From contig JAEOAD010000045.1 in NCBI GenBank assembly GCA_036365145.1, positions 18,703,501 to 18,767,500 of the forward strand: a stretch of DNA of 64,000 nucleotides, written 5' to 3'. Both the position numbers and the translations under genes were made by a program. This document shows, in pieces, positions 41,801 through 56,751 of the stretch; positions within the stretch are counted from its first letter, which is position 1; each line of letters opens with the position of its first letter. The notes under the pieces were generated by a model, which ran no database searches, was not told the origin of the DNA, and saw only the letters and a list, made by a program, of their open reading frames with translations. This DNA comes from Orientallactaga sibirica. Lineage: Eukaryota > Chordata > Mammalia > Rodentia > Dipodidae.

Positions 41801-44800
41801 CCAGGTCAGCCTGGGCTAGAGTGAGAACCACCTCAAAAAAAAAAAAATTGGGCTGGAGATGGCTCAGCAGTTAAAGCGCTTGCCCGCAAAGCCTAATGAC
41901 CCTGGTTCAATTCCCCAGTATCCTCATAAAGCCAGATGCACAACGTGGTGCCTTGCAGCAGCTGGAGTCCTTGGTGCACCCATTCTCTGTGTGTACGTGT
42001 GTCTCTCTTTCTCTTCTCTCTATCTCCCTCTGCTTGCAAATAAAAATATAAAAAAATTAAAAAGGGTATGTTGGTCCTGTTGCCAAGGCAAGTGACACCT
42101 CTGTACAAATTACAAGAGGAAATCCTTTCTTCCCGGACATGCTTTCCTGCAGCGCACAGTTCTCTGCATGATACATGCCAGTTCTGTTAGCCTCATCCTG
42201 GCTGGGCATGGGCTTCTGGGTATCCAGGAATAGGATCAAAGATAGGGACAAGGTCAACAGGGTTGAAAGACATTGCATCTAAGTCTTGTCAGAGACCAGG
42301 CCCCTAAGCTCTGTCCTTCCCACAGCCCCTTCCCGTACTTCCCAGACCTACGCTTTGATCTCCTCCACATGGGCGCCCACATCCTCCTTGCTGGTAGAAA
42401 ATTGTAACCTCACACGGTAACTCTGGTCCACAGTGAAGAGCTAGGCAAGAAGAGTGGCAGAGATGAGGCACCAGGGACACAGGGCCAGCAGAGGACACTG
42501 GGACTGGCTGCAGACACTCACATTCAAAGTGGTCTGGGCTTTCAATACCGGATCCACGGGAGGTTGGTCCTCGGCCTGGACTTTTATCTGGTAAGTGCCT
42601 TGGAGTGTGGAATCAAGGTTGGTCACCAGCCTACCGGGAGTATGAAGACAGAGCTCTGTCCTATAGGCCCCTCAGGAACTCACCTAGATACCTCCCAGGG
42701 TGGGGACTCCCTGCCTGAGGTCTCCTTGGTTCCCCACTCCCTAGCCCACCAGTCCAGGTGCCACCACATTACACAATGCTGCCAGTGAAGAAGCTGGCCT
42801 CCCTTGAGGTGGTGACCCGGAAGAAGCCCTGGACTGGAGTGGTGGTCCCGTGTGTGGAGACGAAATCCGCTTGCAGGATGGAGAATGTGATGGCCCCATT
42901 GCTTCCTGAGTCCTCGTCTCTGGCCTGGGAGTAAGGGTGAAGATGAACATCTAGGGCCAGGCCAGGAGAAGCCACTCAATCCCCAGCTCAATCATAAACT
43001 CCAATGGCCACCTCATAAATCATATGCTTTTGAAAAATATTTTACTTATTTATTTACTTATTTTGAGAGAAAGAGAGAGAGAGAGAGATAGAATGGGTGC
43101 GCAGGGCCTCTAGCCACTGCAAATGAACTCCAGATGCATGTGCCACATTGGGTATTTGTCTTACACAGGGAATCAAACCCGGGTCCTTAGGCTTCCCAGG
43201 CAAGTGCCTTGGCCACTAAGCCATCTCTCCAGCCCTGCTTTATTTTATTTATTTATTTTGAGACAAGATCTCACTATTTAATCCTGGCTGGCCTAGAACT
43301 TGCTATGTAGTCCAAGCTGATGTTGATGCTAAAATCCTCCTGCCTTCGCATCTTAAGTGCTGGGATGATAAGAGTAAGCCCTGCCCCTACCCCCTCCACA
43401 CACATGCTGGTAAAGCACATGCTTTTTTTTGTTTGTTTTGTTTTTTGTTTTTCGAGGTAGGGTCTCACTGTAGCTCAGGCTGACCTGGAATTCACTATGT
43501 AGTCTCAGGGTGGCCTTGAACTCACTGCGATCCTCCTACCTCTGCCTCCCTAGTGCTAGGATTAAAGGTGTGTGACACCACGCCCGGCTTTTCTTTGTTT
43601 TTGTAAGGTAGGGTCTTACTCTAGCCCAGGCTGACCTAGAATTTACTATTCTCAGGGTGGCCTTGAACTCATGGTGATCCTCCTAGCTCTGCCTCCCAAG
43701 TGCTGGAATTAAAGGCATGCGCCACCACGCCCTGCTATTTTGTTTTGTTTTAAGGAGAGGGAGAAAGAAAGACTGAGAGACAAAGAGACAGAGAAAATTG
43801 CCATGCCAGTGCCTCTAGCCACTGCAGTCAAACTCCAGATGCGTGAGCTACGTTGTGCACATGCGCAACCTTGCACCTGTGTCACCTTGTGCATATGGCT
43901 TACGTGGGACCTGGGGAGTTGGACGTGGGTTCTTAGGCTTCACAGGCAAGTGCCTTAACTGCTAAGCCACCTCTCCAGCCCTTAAGCGCATGCTTTTTAT
44001 AGAGCAAGCTCACTCTGTGTATCCACATTTGCACAAGTCTTTGCCTCTGAACTCCAATTTAATAAATCACTGCCCAAAGTTCCTCCCATGCAGAAATCCT
44101 GCCTTGCTTCCCTCTCCTCAACTGCCAAGCACATATATAACAGCTCACAAACGTAGCTATGCTCAGCTTTTCTAAGCACTTACTGTGTGCTTCTTGCTTT
44201 TAGAACCCTCATTTCAGGGCCACTATGAGTCCGCATTTCCCTAGTGGACCAGAAAGGAACTAAGAGGCACAAACATTTTATTTCATTTCAATGCCTTTTC
44301 GAGAGAAATATAACAGGCACCCAGAGCTCTATGTTCAGGCTGAACAGCTGGGAAGCTAGTTGCAAAAAGGAGTCTATTTAAGGAACAGCTAAAATCCATG
44401 ATCAGGACTGGAGAGATGGCCTAGTGGTTAAGGTGCATGCCTGCAAAGCCTAAGGACCCTGGTTCGATTCTCCAGGTCCCACATAAGCCAGATGCACATG
44501 GTGGTACATGCGTCTGAAGTTCTTTTGCAGTGGCTGGAGGCCCTGGCATGCCCATTCTCTCTCTCTCTCTCTTTTTCTCTCTCCCTTCCTTCTGTCTCTA
44601 ATAAATAAATAAATAAAAATAAAAGAAAAAATTAAATTAAATTAAATTAAAAATCCATGATCAAATCATGACACTGGACTGGATTTGGCTGAGGACTGGG
44701 AAACTGTGTTAAGGTTTGAAAGGATCTAGACAGGGAAAATTGCTGTTCTTATTGTGTGAGGGACAATCGAGGCTCTAGGAGACTCCTTGTCCTGAGGGCA

Positions 44801-46615
44801 TCCTCAACCCTATATGGGGAAGGCCGGGCCTGGACATCTACACCCATGGTCTTTCTAATCACAGGGTCTAACACCCAGATACTGCTTGCCAGTGGACACC
44901 AACGTGTCAAAAACTCCCAGAGAGGCGTGGCAGTTCCAGCATTACTCCACGTGGCATAGCCATGGCCTCTAACAGACGCTCCCACATCTAACACTGTAAC
45001 AAATTGAAAGCATTGCTATAATTTTCCGCAGGAAACTATTTAACTAGAAGGAAGTCATTTAATTTACAGTTGGCTACGGTTTCTCATCGTACTCGAGAAT
45101 TTTGGCATAGTCAGGAAAATCTAGCCTGCAAAGAAATATTTATGGTCATGAAATTTTTATGAATATGAAACTGAACAATTAATGAAATTGAGCCAGATCA
45201 ATCAGATAGTGTCCTGGGCTTTGTGCTTGGAAGCATTACAGCTCATACATTTCCTTTCTAGGGTTCAAATATTTTAAATGTGTAACTTTTTCTTTTAAAA
45301 ATTTATTTATTTACACTGAGTATGCTGGTGCACACTTTTAATCCCAGCCCTTGGGAGGCAGAGGTAGGAGGATCACCATGAGTTCGAGGTCAGCCTGGGA
45401 CTACATAGACCAGGTCAACCTGGGCTACAGTGAGACCCTACCTTGAAAAAGGAAAACAATAAATAAATAAATAAATAAATAAATAAATATATGTATGTAT
45501 ATATATAAATTTGCTTAAGTGTGTGATGGGAGTGTGGCATGCCAGGGCCTCTTGTGGCTGCATATGGATATCGGACACTTGCACCACTTCTTCTGTGACT
45601 GGTTTACGTGAGTGCCTGGGAAATTAAACCTGGGTGGGCAGGCTTTACAAACAAACACTTTTTATTGCTGAGCCACCTTCCCACCCCTGGGCTCAAACAT
45701 TTAAGGCTCAGTTGAAAGACCTGAAGGCTTTCATCCCGAGTCCTGTGGGCTAACATCACTGACGAGAGCTGGAGCCAAGGACTCACCTGGACAGAAGCCA
45801 CCTGCTGGCCAGGAATCACTAGTTCTGGGATCATCACTACAAATGGAAGCAGGAAGGGGTCAGCTCTGTTGGGACAGTGCCCACAAGCCCAATTTAAGGC
45901 TCTGCTCCCCAAACCTGCCCTCTGCCCAAAAAGATTCCACTACAGCTGTCCCTGACCCAGTAGTTAGCGAGGCATTCACCTCCCACAGGATAGATGGTGA
46001 AACGGAGGCTCAGGGGGGAGCCTGACTCAGAACAGCCATTAGGTGAGACAACGTTGAAATGAAAACTCAAGTGCTCTCCTCCAGCCGCAAACCCGGTACT
46101 GAGGTGGGCCAGAGCCCTCCAACCCACTCTTCTCCTGTGGCCTAATGAGGCTCTGGGGTTGGCCCGAGGGTGGTCCAGTGGCACAGGGTGGTACAGGGTG
46201 AAGCTAGGTTGCTGCTCACTTACCAAAAGTCTGAGTGTCAGGCAGGAAATAGGGTGCATTGTCATTCCTGTCCTCAATGGTGATGGGGAGACTCCCTAGG
46301 GAAATGAAGTCAGGGGGCTCAAGGCTCTGGGCAAACTCTTGACCCCAAGCGCCCAGGCCTCAGCAGGATTTCTGCAGCCTCCTCCCCATGTGCCATCCAT
46401 CCAGTGCCCTCCTCTACTCCTCACCCGGGTGTACCCACACAGTCTTCTCTGGTTTGCCTGGCTGTGAATGCCATTTCCAGACCTCAGGGCGTGAGCATAA
46501 CAGCTGATCAGAAGTCAAACAAGAGTGGTGAGCCCGGGCTGAGCCTGGGTCTATCCCAGCAGGCCAGGACATTTTACATAGATGAGATAGATAGATAGAT
46601 AGATAGATGATAGAT

Positions 46616-46664
<49 letters not shown>

Positions 46665-47265
46665 GAGATAGATATATGGACGATAGATTGACAGACAGAT
46701 AGATATAGAGATAGAAATATATAGAGATATAGATATACATAGAGATATGGATGGGGGTATGCTTCAATGACAGCACACTTGTCTACTGAGGCCCTGGGCT
46801 CAATTTTTCATACACCCAGAAAAGTGTGTGTCTATACATATGTACACATAAATATATATGTGTGTATCTATTTGAATTCATACATAATATATGTGTGTGT
46901 GTGCATTTTGAAATGTATTAATATAGACATATTTGGATGTATATATCTATACATATTGTTGCTTTCTGTGTCGGCTTGTTACTTCAATATCCAGTCTGAG
47001 TCAGGAATGGTGACACACCTTTGGAAAGCTGAGGTAGGAGGATTATAAATTTGAGGCCAACCTAAGCTAGAAAGTGAGACCCTATGTCAAAAAACCTACC
47101 CAAGGGCTGGAGCAATGGCTTAGCAGTTAAGGCACTTTCCTGCCAAGCCTAAGGACCCATGTTCAAGTCTCCAGATCCCACTTAAGCCAGATGCACAAAG
47201 GTGAGGCAAGTGCAAGGTCACACATGCTCACTAGGAGGTGCAAGCTTCTGAGCCCCTGGCACACC

Positions 47266-47305
<40 letters not shown>

Positions 47306-50300
47306 CTCTCTGTAAAATAAAAAATAAAATCACCCAAGCCAGACATGGTGGTGCATGCCTTTAGGCATGGTGGAGCCCATCACTTGGGAGGCAGAGATAG
47401 GAGGATCACCATGAGTTTGAGGTCACCCTGAGACTATATAGTGAAATCCAGGACAGCCTGAGCTAGAGTGAGACCCTACCTCAAAAAAAAAATCCTGTGC
47501 CTCAGTTTCCTCATTTTTTTGGAGAGAGACACAGAGAGAGACAGAGAGAGAGGGAGAGGAAAACAGACAGAGAATGGGCATGCCAGCAGCCTCTCAGCCG
47601 CTGTGAATGAACTTCAGATGCGTGCACTCCCTTGTGGGCAAGTGCAGCATTGCGCCCTTGTGTCACTTTGCATCTGGCTAAACGTGGGACCTGGAGATTG
47701 GAACCGCTGGAGATTGGAACCAGCGTTCTTAGGGTTAGGAGGCAGGTGCCTTAACCACTAAGCCATCTCTCCAGCCCTTCCTCATTTTTAATTAGATGGG
47801 CATCACCTAGCTCATGAGTTGTGCTGGAATAAAACACAGAAACAGCTGGGCATGGTGGCACATGCCGTTAATCCCAGCACTCGGGAGGCAGAGACAGGAG
47901 GACCGCAGTGAGTTCAAAGCCACCCTGAAACTACATAGTGAAGTCCAGGTCAGCCTGGGCTAGAGCGAGTCCCTACCTTGAAAAACCAAAATAAATACAT
48001 AAAATAAAATAACATAGAAAGGCTTCCAATGTGTGTAGTATAGTTCTGCACTGCACTCTGTTGATACGGCCCTTGCTGCTTGGTGTCGGGAGTGAGAGAT
48101 GAGTTTACAGCCAGCTTTGAAGATGACTTTCCTTAGCACCACCACACAAAACGGCCGTGTTAAAGGTGCTTCTTGCACACAGGCACTGCACTACCCATTT
48201 CATATAAGCGCTCTCACAATTTCCACAGCCTCTGCCATTAGATAGATGGAAAACCAAAGCTTGGAAAGGATAGATACAGCCAGGGGCACAGCCAGGATCT
48301 GAGGCCGGACCTATGAGTCCTTTCTGGACACTTGGTCCCAACACTGCAGCCCTCCAGTCCCCCTCACCATTTTTACTGTAGGCCTCGAAGCGGGGATCGG
48401 TGTTGAGATCACATGCCCGCATGACCAGTGTGACCAGATCACAGGCCTCACGGTCAATGGCATCACTCTGACTGATGTACACGGAGCCATTGGCTGCCAC
48501 AGAGAACCAGCCATGGCACAGGTTGCCCACATCCATGCCAGCCCTGGTACAGATGACGTCCACTAGCTGTATCTCCAGCTTAGCCGTGGTATCCATGTCA
48601 TGGGCCACAACCTTAGCCACTTGGCCATGCTGTGAGCCATTCTCAAACACTTGGATGCCCTGGAGCGAGGCTTCATCCAGGGTGGGTGGCACATCGTTCA
48701 CATCCAGTACGGTCACGTTGACTTCTGCCGTGGCCTTATGCCCCTGGGGGCCTGGGTTCTCTGCACTCACTATCAGCTTGAGAAACTTCTGTTCTTCGTA
48801 GTCCAGGCTCACATCCGGGAGGAGCCAGAGACTACCCTCTGCCTTCCCAGGCCCCAGCACAAAGCTTTGGAGTACAAAATTGTTGGCACCGGTCCCATTC
48901 AGACTGAAGCTGATGCGGTTGTTGGCCTCCGTCTGATCTGCATCCCAGGCCTCCACTGTGCCCACTTTCACACCTGTGGATAAGAGACACAGCTTGAAGG
49001 GACCCCTGTGCAGGTTTCAGGTCCTGAGCACTCCAGGCCGGTCCTGTGATAGAGCTGTTAGCATAGTTCTTACCACCGTCACACGCCCTTTCTTTAATGC
49101 CACCTTGCCAAATGTGCATGGCTGGGCCCTGCACAAGATGCCTTGGATACATGCTGGGCACAACCAGCTCACTTCTCAGTTCTGAAGTCCAGTGCCAGTG
49201 CCCTGTCCAACCAGAGAGGATACATACCTGGTTCCCTCTCCTCCTGAAAGAATTGGTAGAAGGACTGGTTGAAGATGGGAAAGTTGTCGTTGATGTCCTA
49301 CAGGGAAAGGCAGGTCTGAGTCCCAGAGACTCTAGTAGCTCCAAGGGCTCACCGTCCCCAGAGCCAGTAATTCCCGTCACGAATACAACCACAGACTCTG
49401 TCCCTCGGACAGCACTGCCTATTCCCCATGGGGAAAGAGCCTTGATAGGAGACCAGGAACACCACCTCCTGTCTGACCTCAGCCCACTAGTGTTGTCCTT
49501 GCTTTGCAGAGTGGCTGTGTTTTCATGTCCCTCGGCTTCCTATCTCATATTTCAGACCTTATGATCAGCTCCGTTCTGATGAGCCTGAGGTGACCCGTCT
49601 TGCTGTCCCCACTTTCCCTCATCAGCCTTGTCCTACTGCGCACAGCTAGAGCCCTGACCACTGGTGCCCAGCACAGAAGCCATTCTGTCTTCCACGTTGT
49701 CCCCAAACTGACATGTGTCTGAGAGACATCTGGAATGTTCCAGCCCTTCCCTGTCTGTGCCCAGGCAGGTGACCTCACGGGTTCAGGCTTTGGAGGTCAG
49801 CTTTCTGTACAAAACCATCGAATGGGCACCTGGAAAACAAAGCTCCCCTGCGGGCAGTAAGGTATGCCTTCTTCCTTCCTCTCCCCTTTCCTTTGCTCTC
49901 GTCCCTCTCTCTCCCTTTTCCCTTCCTCTCTTCCTTTTGGGGTGAAGAATGGGGTCTCATTATGTAACCTAAACTGGTCACTCAAGCAATCCCCCTGAGT
50001 GGCCAATATGCCTGGCTGAGGTGACTTCTCAGACATGGTATCACTGGCCCTGTGCGTGAGGCTATTGAATTCTCCTGGTTGTTGTGCCTGTTCCCAGGTG
50101 GACTTAGTAGCTCTAAGTCCATTCACGCTCTACTTCTACCACCAGCTCCGCCTCCTCTTCCTTCTTCTCCTCCTCCTCCTTTTATTTATTTATTTATTTT
50201 TTATTTATTTTTTTTTTTTTGGTTTTGCAAGGTAGGGTCTCACTCTGGTCCAGGCTGACCTGGAATTAACTATGTAGTCTCAGGGTGGCCTCGGTGATCC

Positions 50301-53187
50301 TCCTACCTCTGCCTCCTGAGTGCTGGGATTAAAGGTGTGCGCCACCACGCCCGGCTCTCCTCCTCCTTTTTTGAGGCACATCTCTCCTGTCTTTTGTTTT
50401 GGGGATTTGTTTGTTTTGTTTTTTTTTTTTCAAAGAGGGATCTCACTCTAGCCCACACTGACCTAGAACTCACTCTGTAGTTCAAGGCTGTCCTCAAACT
50501 CACAGTGGTCTTCCTACCTCTGCCTCCCTACTGTTGGGATTAAAGGCATGTGCCACCATTCCTAGCTCAGAATATGACACATCTTAATCCAGTGTCATAG
50601 AAGACTGCTGTCATAGTTTGATTCAGGTGTCCCCCATAAACGCATGTATTTGAATACTAGGTCCCCAGCTGGTGGCAATTTGGAAATTGGAGTTTCCTGG
50701 AGGGGATGTACTGTTGGGGATGGGCTTATGGGTATTACAGCCAGCTTCCCCTTGCCAGTGTTTGGCTTACTGTCCTGCTGGTATTGTCACCTGCTGTGGC
50801 AGAGGTGATGCTCACTCTCTGTTCATACCATGTTTTCCCCTGCCATCACGGAGACTCCCCCTCAAGTCTGTAAGCCAGAATAAAACTCTTTCCTCTCATA
50901 ACTTTTTTGTTTTTTGTTTTTCGAGGTAGGGTCTCACTGTAGCCCAGGCTGACCTGGAATTCACTATGTAGTCTCAGGGTGGCCCTTGAAGTCACGCAAT
51001 CATCCTACCTCTGCCTCCCGAGTGCTGGGATTAAAGGCGAGTGCCACCACACCCGGCATAAGCTGCTTTTGATCAGGTGCTTTGTGCCAGGCATGTAAAG
51101 GTAACTGCCCAGCTGCTCTGTGCAGTGAAACGTGCCGGGCACAGACCTGAGGGTGTTATGCACATCGCGGTCGCTGTAGGGGTAGATACTCATGACAACC
51201 TTTTCTCTCTCACAGGAAGGTGACTGGCAGGCTGGTGGCAGCCTTAGAACCACACTGATGAGGTTCAGATTTCCTTGTGCAACCCTCTCTTTACTTAGCT
51301 TTCTTTTCCTCCTTCTTAGTTTATTTCCTTTTTTTTTTTGTTTTGTTTTGTTTTTTTGTTTGGTTTGGTTTGGTTTTTCTAGCTCAGACTGACCTGGAAT
51401 TCACTAAGTAGTCTCAGGGTGGCCTTGAACTCACAGCGATCCTCCTACCTCTGCCTCCTGAATGCTAGGATTACAGGACGTGCTCCACCACACCTGGCTC
51501 TATGTCCTTTGATTTTAAACTTTCAGACATGTTTTTGTTGTTGTTGTTTTGGTTTTATAAGGTAAGGTCTCACTGTAGCCCAGGCAAACCTGGAATTCAT
51601 TATATAGTCTTAGGGTGTTCTCGAACTCACAGTGATTCTCCTACCTCTGCCTCCCAAGTGCTGGGATTAAAGACATACACACCCAGTAGAGAGAGAGAGA
51701 GAGAAAGAGAATGGGCACCCCAGGGCCTCTCACCACTGCAAATGAACTCCAGATGTATGCACACTTTGCACATCTGGATTTATATAGGTACTGGGGAATC
51801 AAACTCAGGTTGTTAGGTTTTGCAGGCAAGTGCCTTAACCACTGAGCCATCTCTCCTGCCCCTAAAGTTTCATACATTTATATTATATGTTGAATATGTT
51901 CCCTTTCATATCCATCTGCTATGTACCCTTTGCTGGCCTCAAACTCTCAATTGCCCTTGCCTTGACCTCCCAAGTACTGGGATTGTAAGTGTGCATCACC
52001 ACACCTGGTCCCAGCTTCTCTCACTAAATGACTGTCACCATACCTATCTTGCAGGGCCTGATGTGTGGCAGACATAATTGGTGTCATGTTTCATCTACCC
52101 TTGACTGTTCTGTGGTAGTGGGTGACAGGAAGGACTTTGAGTGACAGTCAGGGATAATCACTCCTGAGTGCCTTCTCTCTAGGTAAGACTTTTTGGAACA
52201 TGTCCATTCGTTCATTCATTCATTCATTCATTCATTCATTCATTCATTCATGTTGTCTTCACCTCCATCTTACTGACTTAAGAGCCAAGGAGCTTGAGGG
52301 ATTGGCAAGGGACCACTTAGCTGGTAACTCCAACTCACTGTGCTGCACAAGGCAGAAATCTGTGGCACATGTCAGAGCCAGAGGGCTGGTGTCTGCATGG
52401 GAGTGCCCCACCTGAGAAGTTGGCCCTTACCTCCACGTTGATAGTCACATTGACATCGGTGCTGAGGGAGGGCACGCCACAGTCAGCCACATGCACAGTC
52501 AGCACGATGCGGCCCCCCAGGGCAGGGTCTATGGCCTCTCGGTCCAGGGGTCCCAAGTTCGTGAGAAGCCCTGTGTTGGGGTCCAGGGAAAAGTTGTGGC
52601 TGTAGGGTCCCGGCAGCAGGCTGAAGAGCAGGCGGCTGTTGTTGGTTTCTGGCTCATCGGCATCATCAGCCTGTGCACATAAGATGACATTGTATCAGGT
52701 GTCATGTCTCAGGTGCTTCTCAGGCCCAGCAGCCTTGCCCACCCTCCAGCACTAGTCTGGGGTGGTGATGGACGGGCCGGTAGGAGACCAGCGATGGCTC
52801 TGTCTGCAGGCTCCTGGCCTGGGAGGAGAGCCATGCCCCTAGTTCCTTCCCACCAGGAGCTGCTGTGCCCAACAATTTTTTTTTTGTTGTTTTGTTTTTT
52901 GAGGTAGGGTCTCACTCTAGCACAGGCTGACCTGGAATTCACTATGTAGTATCAAGCAATTCTCCTACCTACTGCTGGGATTAAAAGTGTGTGCCACCAC
53001 GCCCAGCCTTTATTTTTTGGGGGGGGAGGGGTTTCGAGGTAGGGTCTCACTCTAGCCCAGGCTGACCTGGAGTTAACTATGTAGTCTCAGGGTGTCCTTG
53101 AACTCACTGAAATCCACCTACCTCTGCCTCTCGAGTGCTGGGATTAAAGGCATGCACTACCACGCCCGGTGCCCAGCCTTTAAAAAA

Positions 53188-53221
<34 letters not shown>

Positions 53222-53388
53222 ATGTATATGTGTATATATGTAGCCGGGCGTGGTGGTGCACGCCTTTAATCCCAGCACTCGGGAGGCAGAGGTAGGTGGA
53301 TTTCAGTGAGTTTGAGGCCACCCTGAGACTACATAGTGAATTCTAGGTCAGCCTGGACTAAAATGAGACCCTAACTTGAACCCCCCCA

Positions 53389-53431
<43 letters not shown>

Positions 53432-56400
53432 CTTATTTATATTTTTTAAATGTATGGTTTATTTTATTTATTTATTTATTTGTTTGTTTATTTATTTATT
53501 TAGGAGAGAAAGAGGCAGAGAGAGAGAGAAAGAGAATGGGTGTGCCAGGGCCTCCTGCCACTGCAAACGAACTCCAGACACATGTGCCACCTTGTGCATC
53601 ATTTTTAAAACTGTAAAATAGGGCTGGAGAGATGGTGTAGTGGTTAAGGCACGTGCCTGAGAAGCCTAAGGACCCAGGTTTGATTCCCCAGTGCCCACGT
53701 AAGCCAGATGCATAAGGTGGAAATGCATCTGTAGTTTATTTGCAACAGCTGGATGCCCTGGTGTACCCATTCTCTCTCTCTGTCTCTCTCTTTCAAGTAA
53801 ATAAAAATAAAATATTTTTAAAAACTGAGCCAGGCATAGTGACACATGCCTTTAATCCCAGCACTCAGGAGGCAGTGGTAGGAAGATCACCATGAGTTCA
53901 AGGCCACTCTGAGACTACATAATGAATTCCAGGTCAGCCTGAGCTAGAGTGAGACCTACCTCTAAAATCCAAAAAACATTTAAAAAAAACTGTAAAGTAG
54001 AGCTGGGAAGGAGATGGCTCAGTCTATAAAGTGTTTGTCATGCAAACATGAGGAGTACATATCTGTGCTACAACTTCAGCCACATCAAAAGGCTGCAGAA
54101 GGACTGAAGAGATGGCTTAGCAGTTAAGACACTTGCCTGCAAAGCCTAAAGACCCATGTTCAACTCTCCAGATCCCATGTAAGCCAAACACACAAAGCAA
54201 CATAAAAGTGCAAGGTTGCACATTCGCACAAGGTAGCACACACATCTGGAGTTCAAGGCCTTGGTGTGCCAATTCTCTCTCTCTCTTGCTCTCTCTCTCA
54301 CACACTCTCTTTTTCTCTCTCATAAAAAAAATTACAGGGCTGGAGAGGTGGCTTAGTGGTTTAAGGTACTTGCCTGCAAACCAAAGGACCTCAGTTTTGT
54401 TCCCCAAGACCCATGTAAGCCAGATGCACAAGGTGGTACATACATCTGGTGTTCATTTGCAGTGGCTGGAGTCCCTGGGGCGCCCATTCTCCCTCTCTCT
54501 GTCTCTGTCTATCTCTGACTCTCCTCTCAAATAAATAAATAAAAATAAAATATTTTTAAAAATTAGCTGGGCGTGGTGGTGCACACCTTTAAACCCAGCA
54601 CTTGAGAGACAGAGGTAGGAGGATCGCCATGAGTTCAAGGCCAGCCTGAGACTACATAGTGAATTCCAGGTCAGCCTGGACTAGAGCAAGACCCTACCTC
54701 CAAAAACAAAAACAAGGGCTGGAGAGATGGCTTAGTGGTTAAGGCATCTGCCTCCTAAGCCTAAGAATGCTGGTTCCATTCTCCAGCAGTTCCAATCTCC
54801 AGGTCCCACGTTTAGCTAGATGCAAAGTGACGCAAGGGTGCAAAGCCACACTTGACCACAAGGGGGTGCACATATCTGGATTTCATTTGCAGCAGCTGAG
54901 AGGCTGCTGGCGCGCCTGTCTCTATCTGTCTTCCTCTCCTTCTCTCTCTGTCTCTCTCCAAAAACAAAACAAAACAAAAATCAACCTCAGGGTACTGGGA
55001 AAAGGTGCAGGCAAGACTGTCATCAAACAGGAACTTAAAAAAGAATTACAGGGCTGGAGAGATGGCTTAGTGGTTAAGTAGTATGCCTGCGAAGCCTAAG
55101 GACCCAGGTTCAATTCTCCAGGTCCCACGTTAGCTAGATGCACATTTGTGGCACATGCATCTGGAGTTAATTTGCAGTGGCTAGGGCCCTGGCACACCCA
55201 TTCTCTCTCTCTCTCCTGTCCCTCTGTATCTAATAAATAAATAAAACGATTTAAAAATTTTTTAAAAAAAAATTTAATACTAAAATCTAAAGAGGGCCTA
55301 AGAGATGGCTCAGCAAGCTGGGCGTGGTGGTGCACGCCTTTAATCCCAGGACTCAGGAGGCAGAGGTAGGAGGATTGCTGAGAGTTCAAGGCCACCCTGA
55401 GACTACATAGTTAATTCCAGGTCAGCCTGGACCAGAGTGAGACCCTACCTCGAAAAAAAAAAAAAAAGAGAGAGAGAGATGGCTCAGCAGTTGGAGTCAT
55501 TTGCTTACAGGGCCTGGCTGCCCAGATTTGGTTACCCAATGCCCACGTGTAGCCAGATGCACAGGGTGGGCCATACATTTGGAGTTCATTTGCAGTGGCA
55601 ATCAGGGTGCCCATTCCCTCCTTCCCCATAAATAAATAAATAAATAAATAAATAAAATATGTTTCTAAAAGCTGGAGGGAAAGCCAGGTTAGGTGGTGCA
55701 TCCTTTAATCCCAGCACTTGGGAGATAGAGGTAGGAGGATCTCCATGATTTTAAGGCCACCCTGAGACTACCAAGTGAATTCCAGGTCAGCCTGGGCTAG
55801 AGACCCTACCTTGAAAAACAAAAACAAAAACAACAACAACAACAAAAAGCTTGAGGGGGCCTGGAGAGATGGTGTAGTGGTTAAGGCACTTGCCTGCTAA
55901 AGCCTAAGGACCCAGGTTTGATTCCCCAGTACTCACGTAAGCCAGATGCACAAGGTGGTGCAGGCATCTGCAGTTCATTTGCAATGGTTAGAGGCCTTAA
56001 GGTGCCCATTCTCTCTATATATATCTGCCTCTCTCTCTCTAATAAATAAATTTAATTTAATTTTTTAAAAAAGCTAGATAGAGGCTGGGCGTGGTGGTGC
56101 ACGCCTTTAATCCCAGCACTTGGGAGGCAGAGGTAGGAGGATCCCTGAGAGTTTGAGGGTTTGAGGCCACCTTGAGACTACATAGCTAATTCCAGGTCAG
56201 CCTGGACCAGAGTGAGACCCTATCTCGCAAAACCAAAAAAAAAAAAAAAAAAAGCTAGATAGCTGACATGCATTTGTAACCCCAGAACTGGTAAAGCAGA
56301 GGCAGGATGCCTGGGGTTTGCTGGCTAGCTCGTCTAGTCCACTTGGCAGGTTCCAAGCCAGTGAGAGATTCTGTCTCAAATAGAAGTGGATGGCAACTGA

Positions 56401-56720
56401 GGCACCTGAGGTTGTCCCCTGTCTTCCACGTGCATGCTCACACATGTGACATGCACACACAGTGTGCACACATACATACACAATAAATTTCTTTCTTTCT
56501 TTTTCTTCTTCTTCTTTTTTTTTTTTTTTCTCTCTAGCCCAGGCTGACCTGGAAGTCACTATGTAGTCTCAGGGCGACCTCAAACTCATGGTGATCTACC
56601 TCTGCCTCTCAAGTGCTAGGATTAAAGACATGTTCCACCATGCCTAGCTCAATAATATAATAATATTTTTATTTTTATTTTGTGGCAAGCCCAACAGACT
56701 AGCCTTTTCTTACGCAAGAG

Positions 56721-56751
<31 letters not shown>

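Noticed and set aside
45894..46277. Minus-strand open frame once taken as a CDHR2 exon (45980-46098)
   Set aside because: Exons i and j join perfectly without it (DTQTF-V-MIPE, a normal cadherin strand), and including it brings a stop in the frame set by exon i.
50608..51110. Endogenous retrovirus with coding capacity
   Set aside because: Only an LTR-like piece is present. No gag, pol or env-like sequence was seen in or near it.
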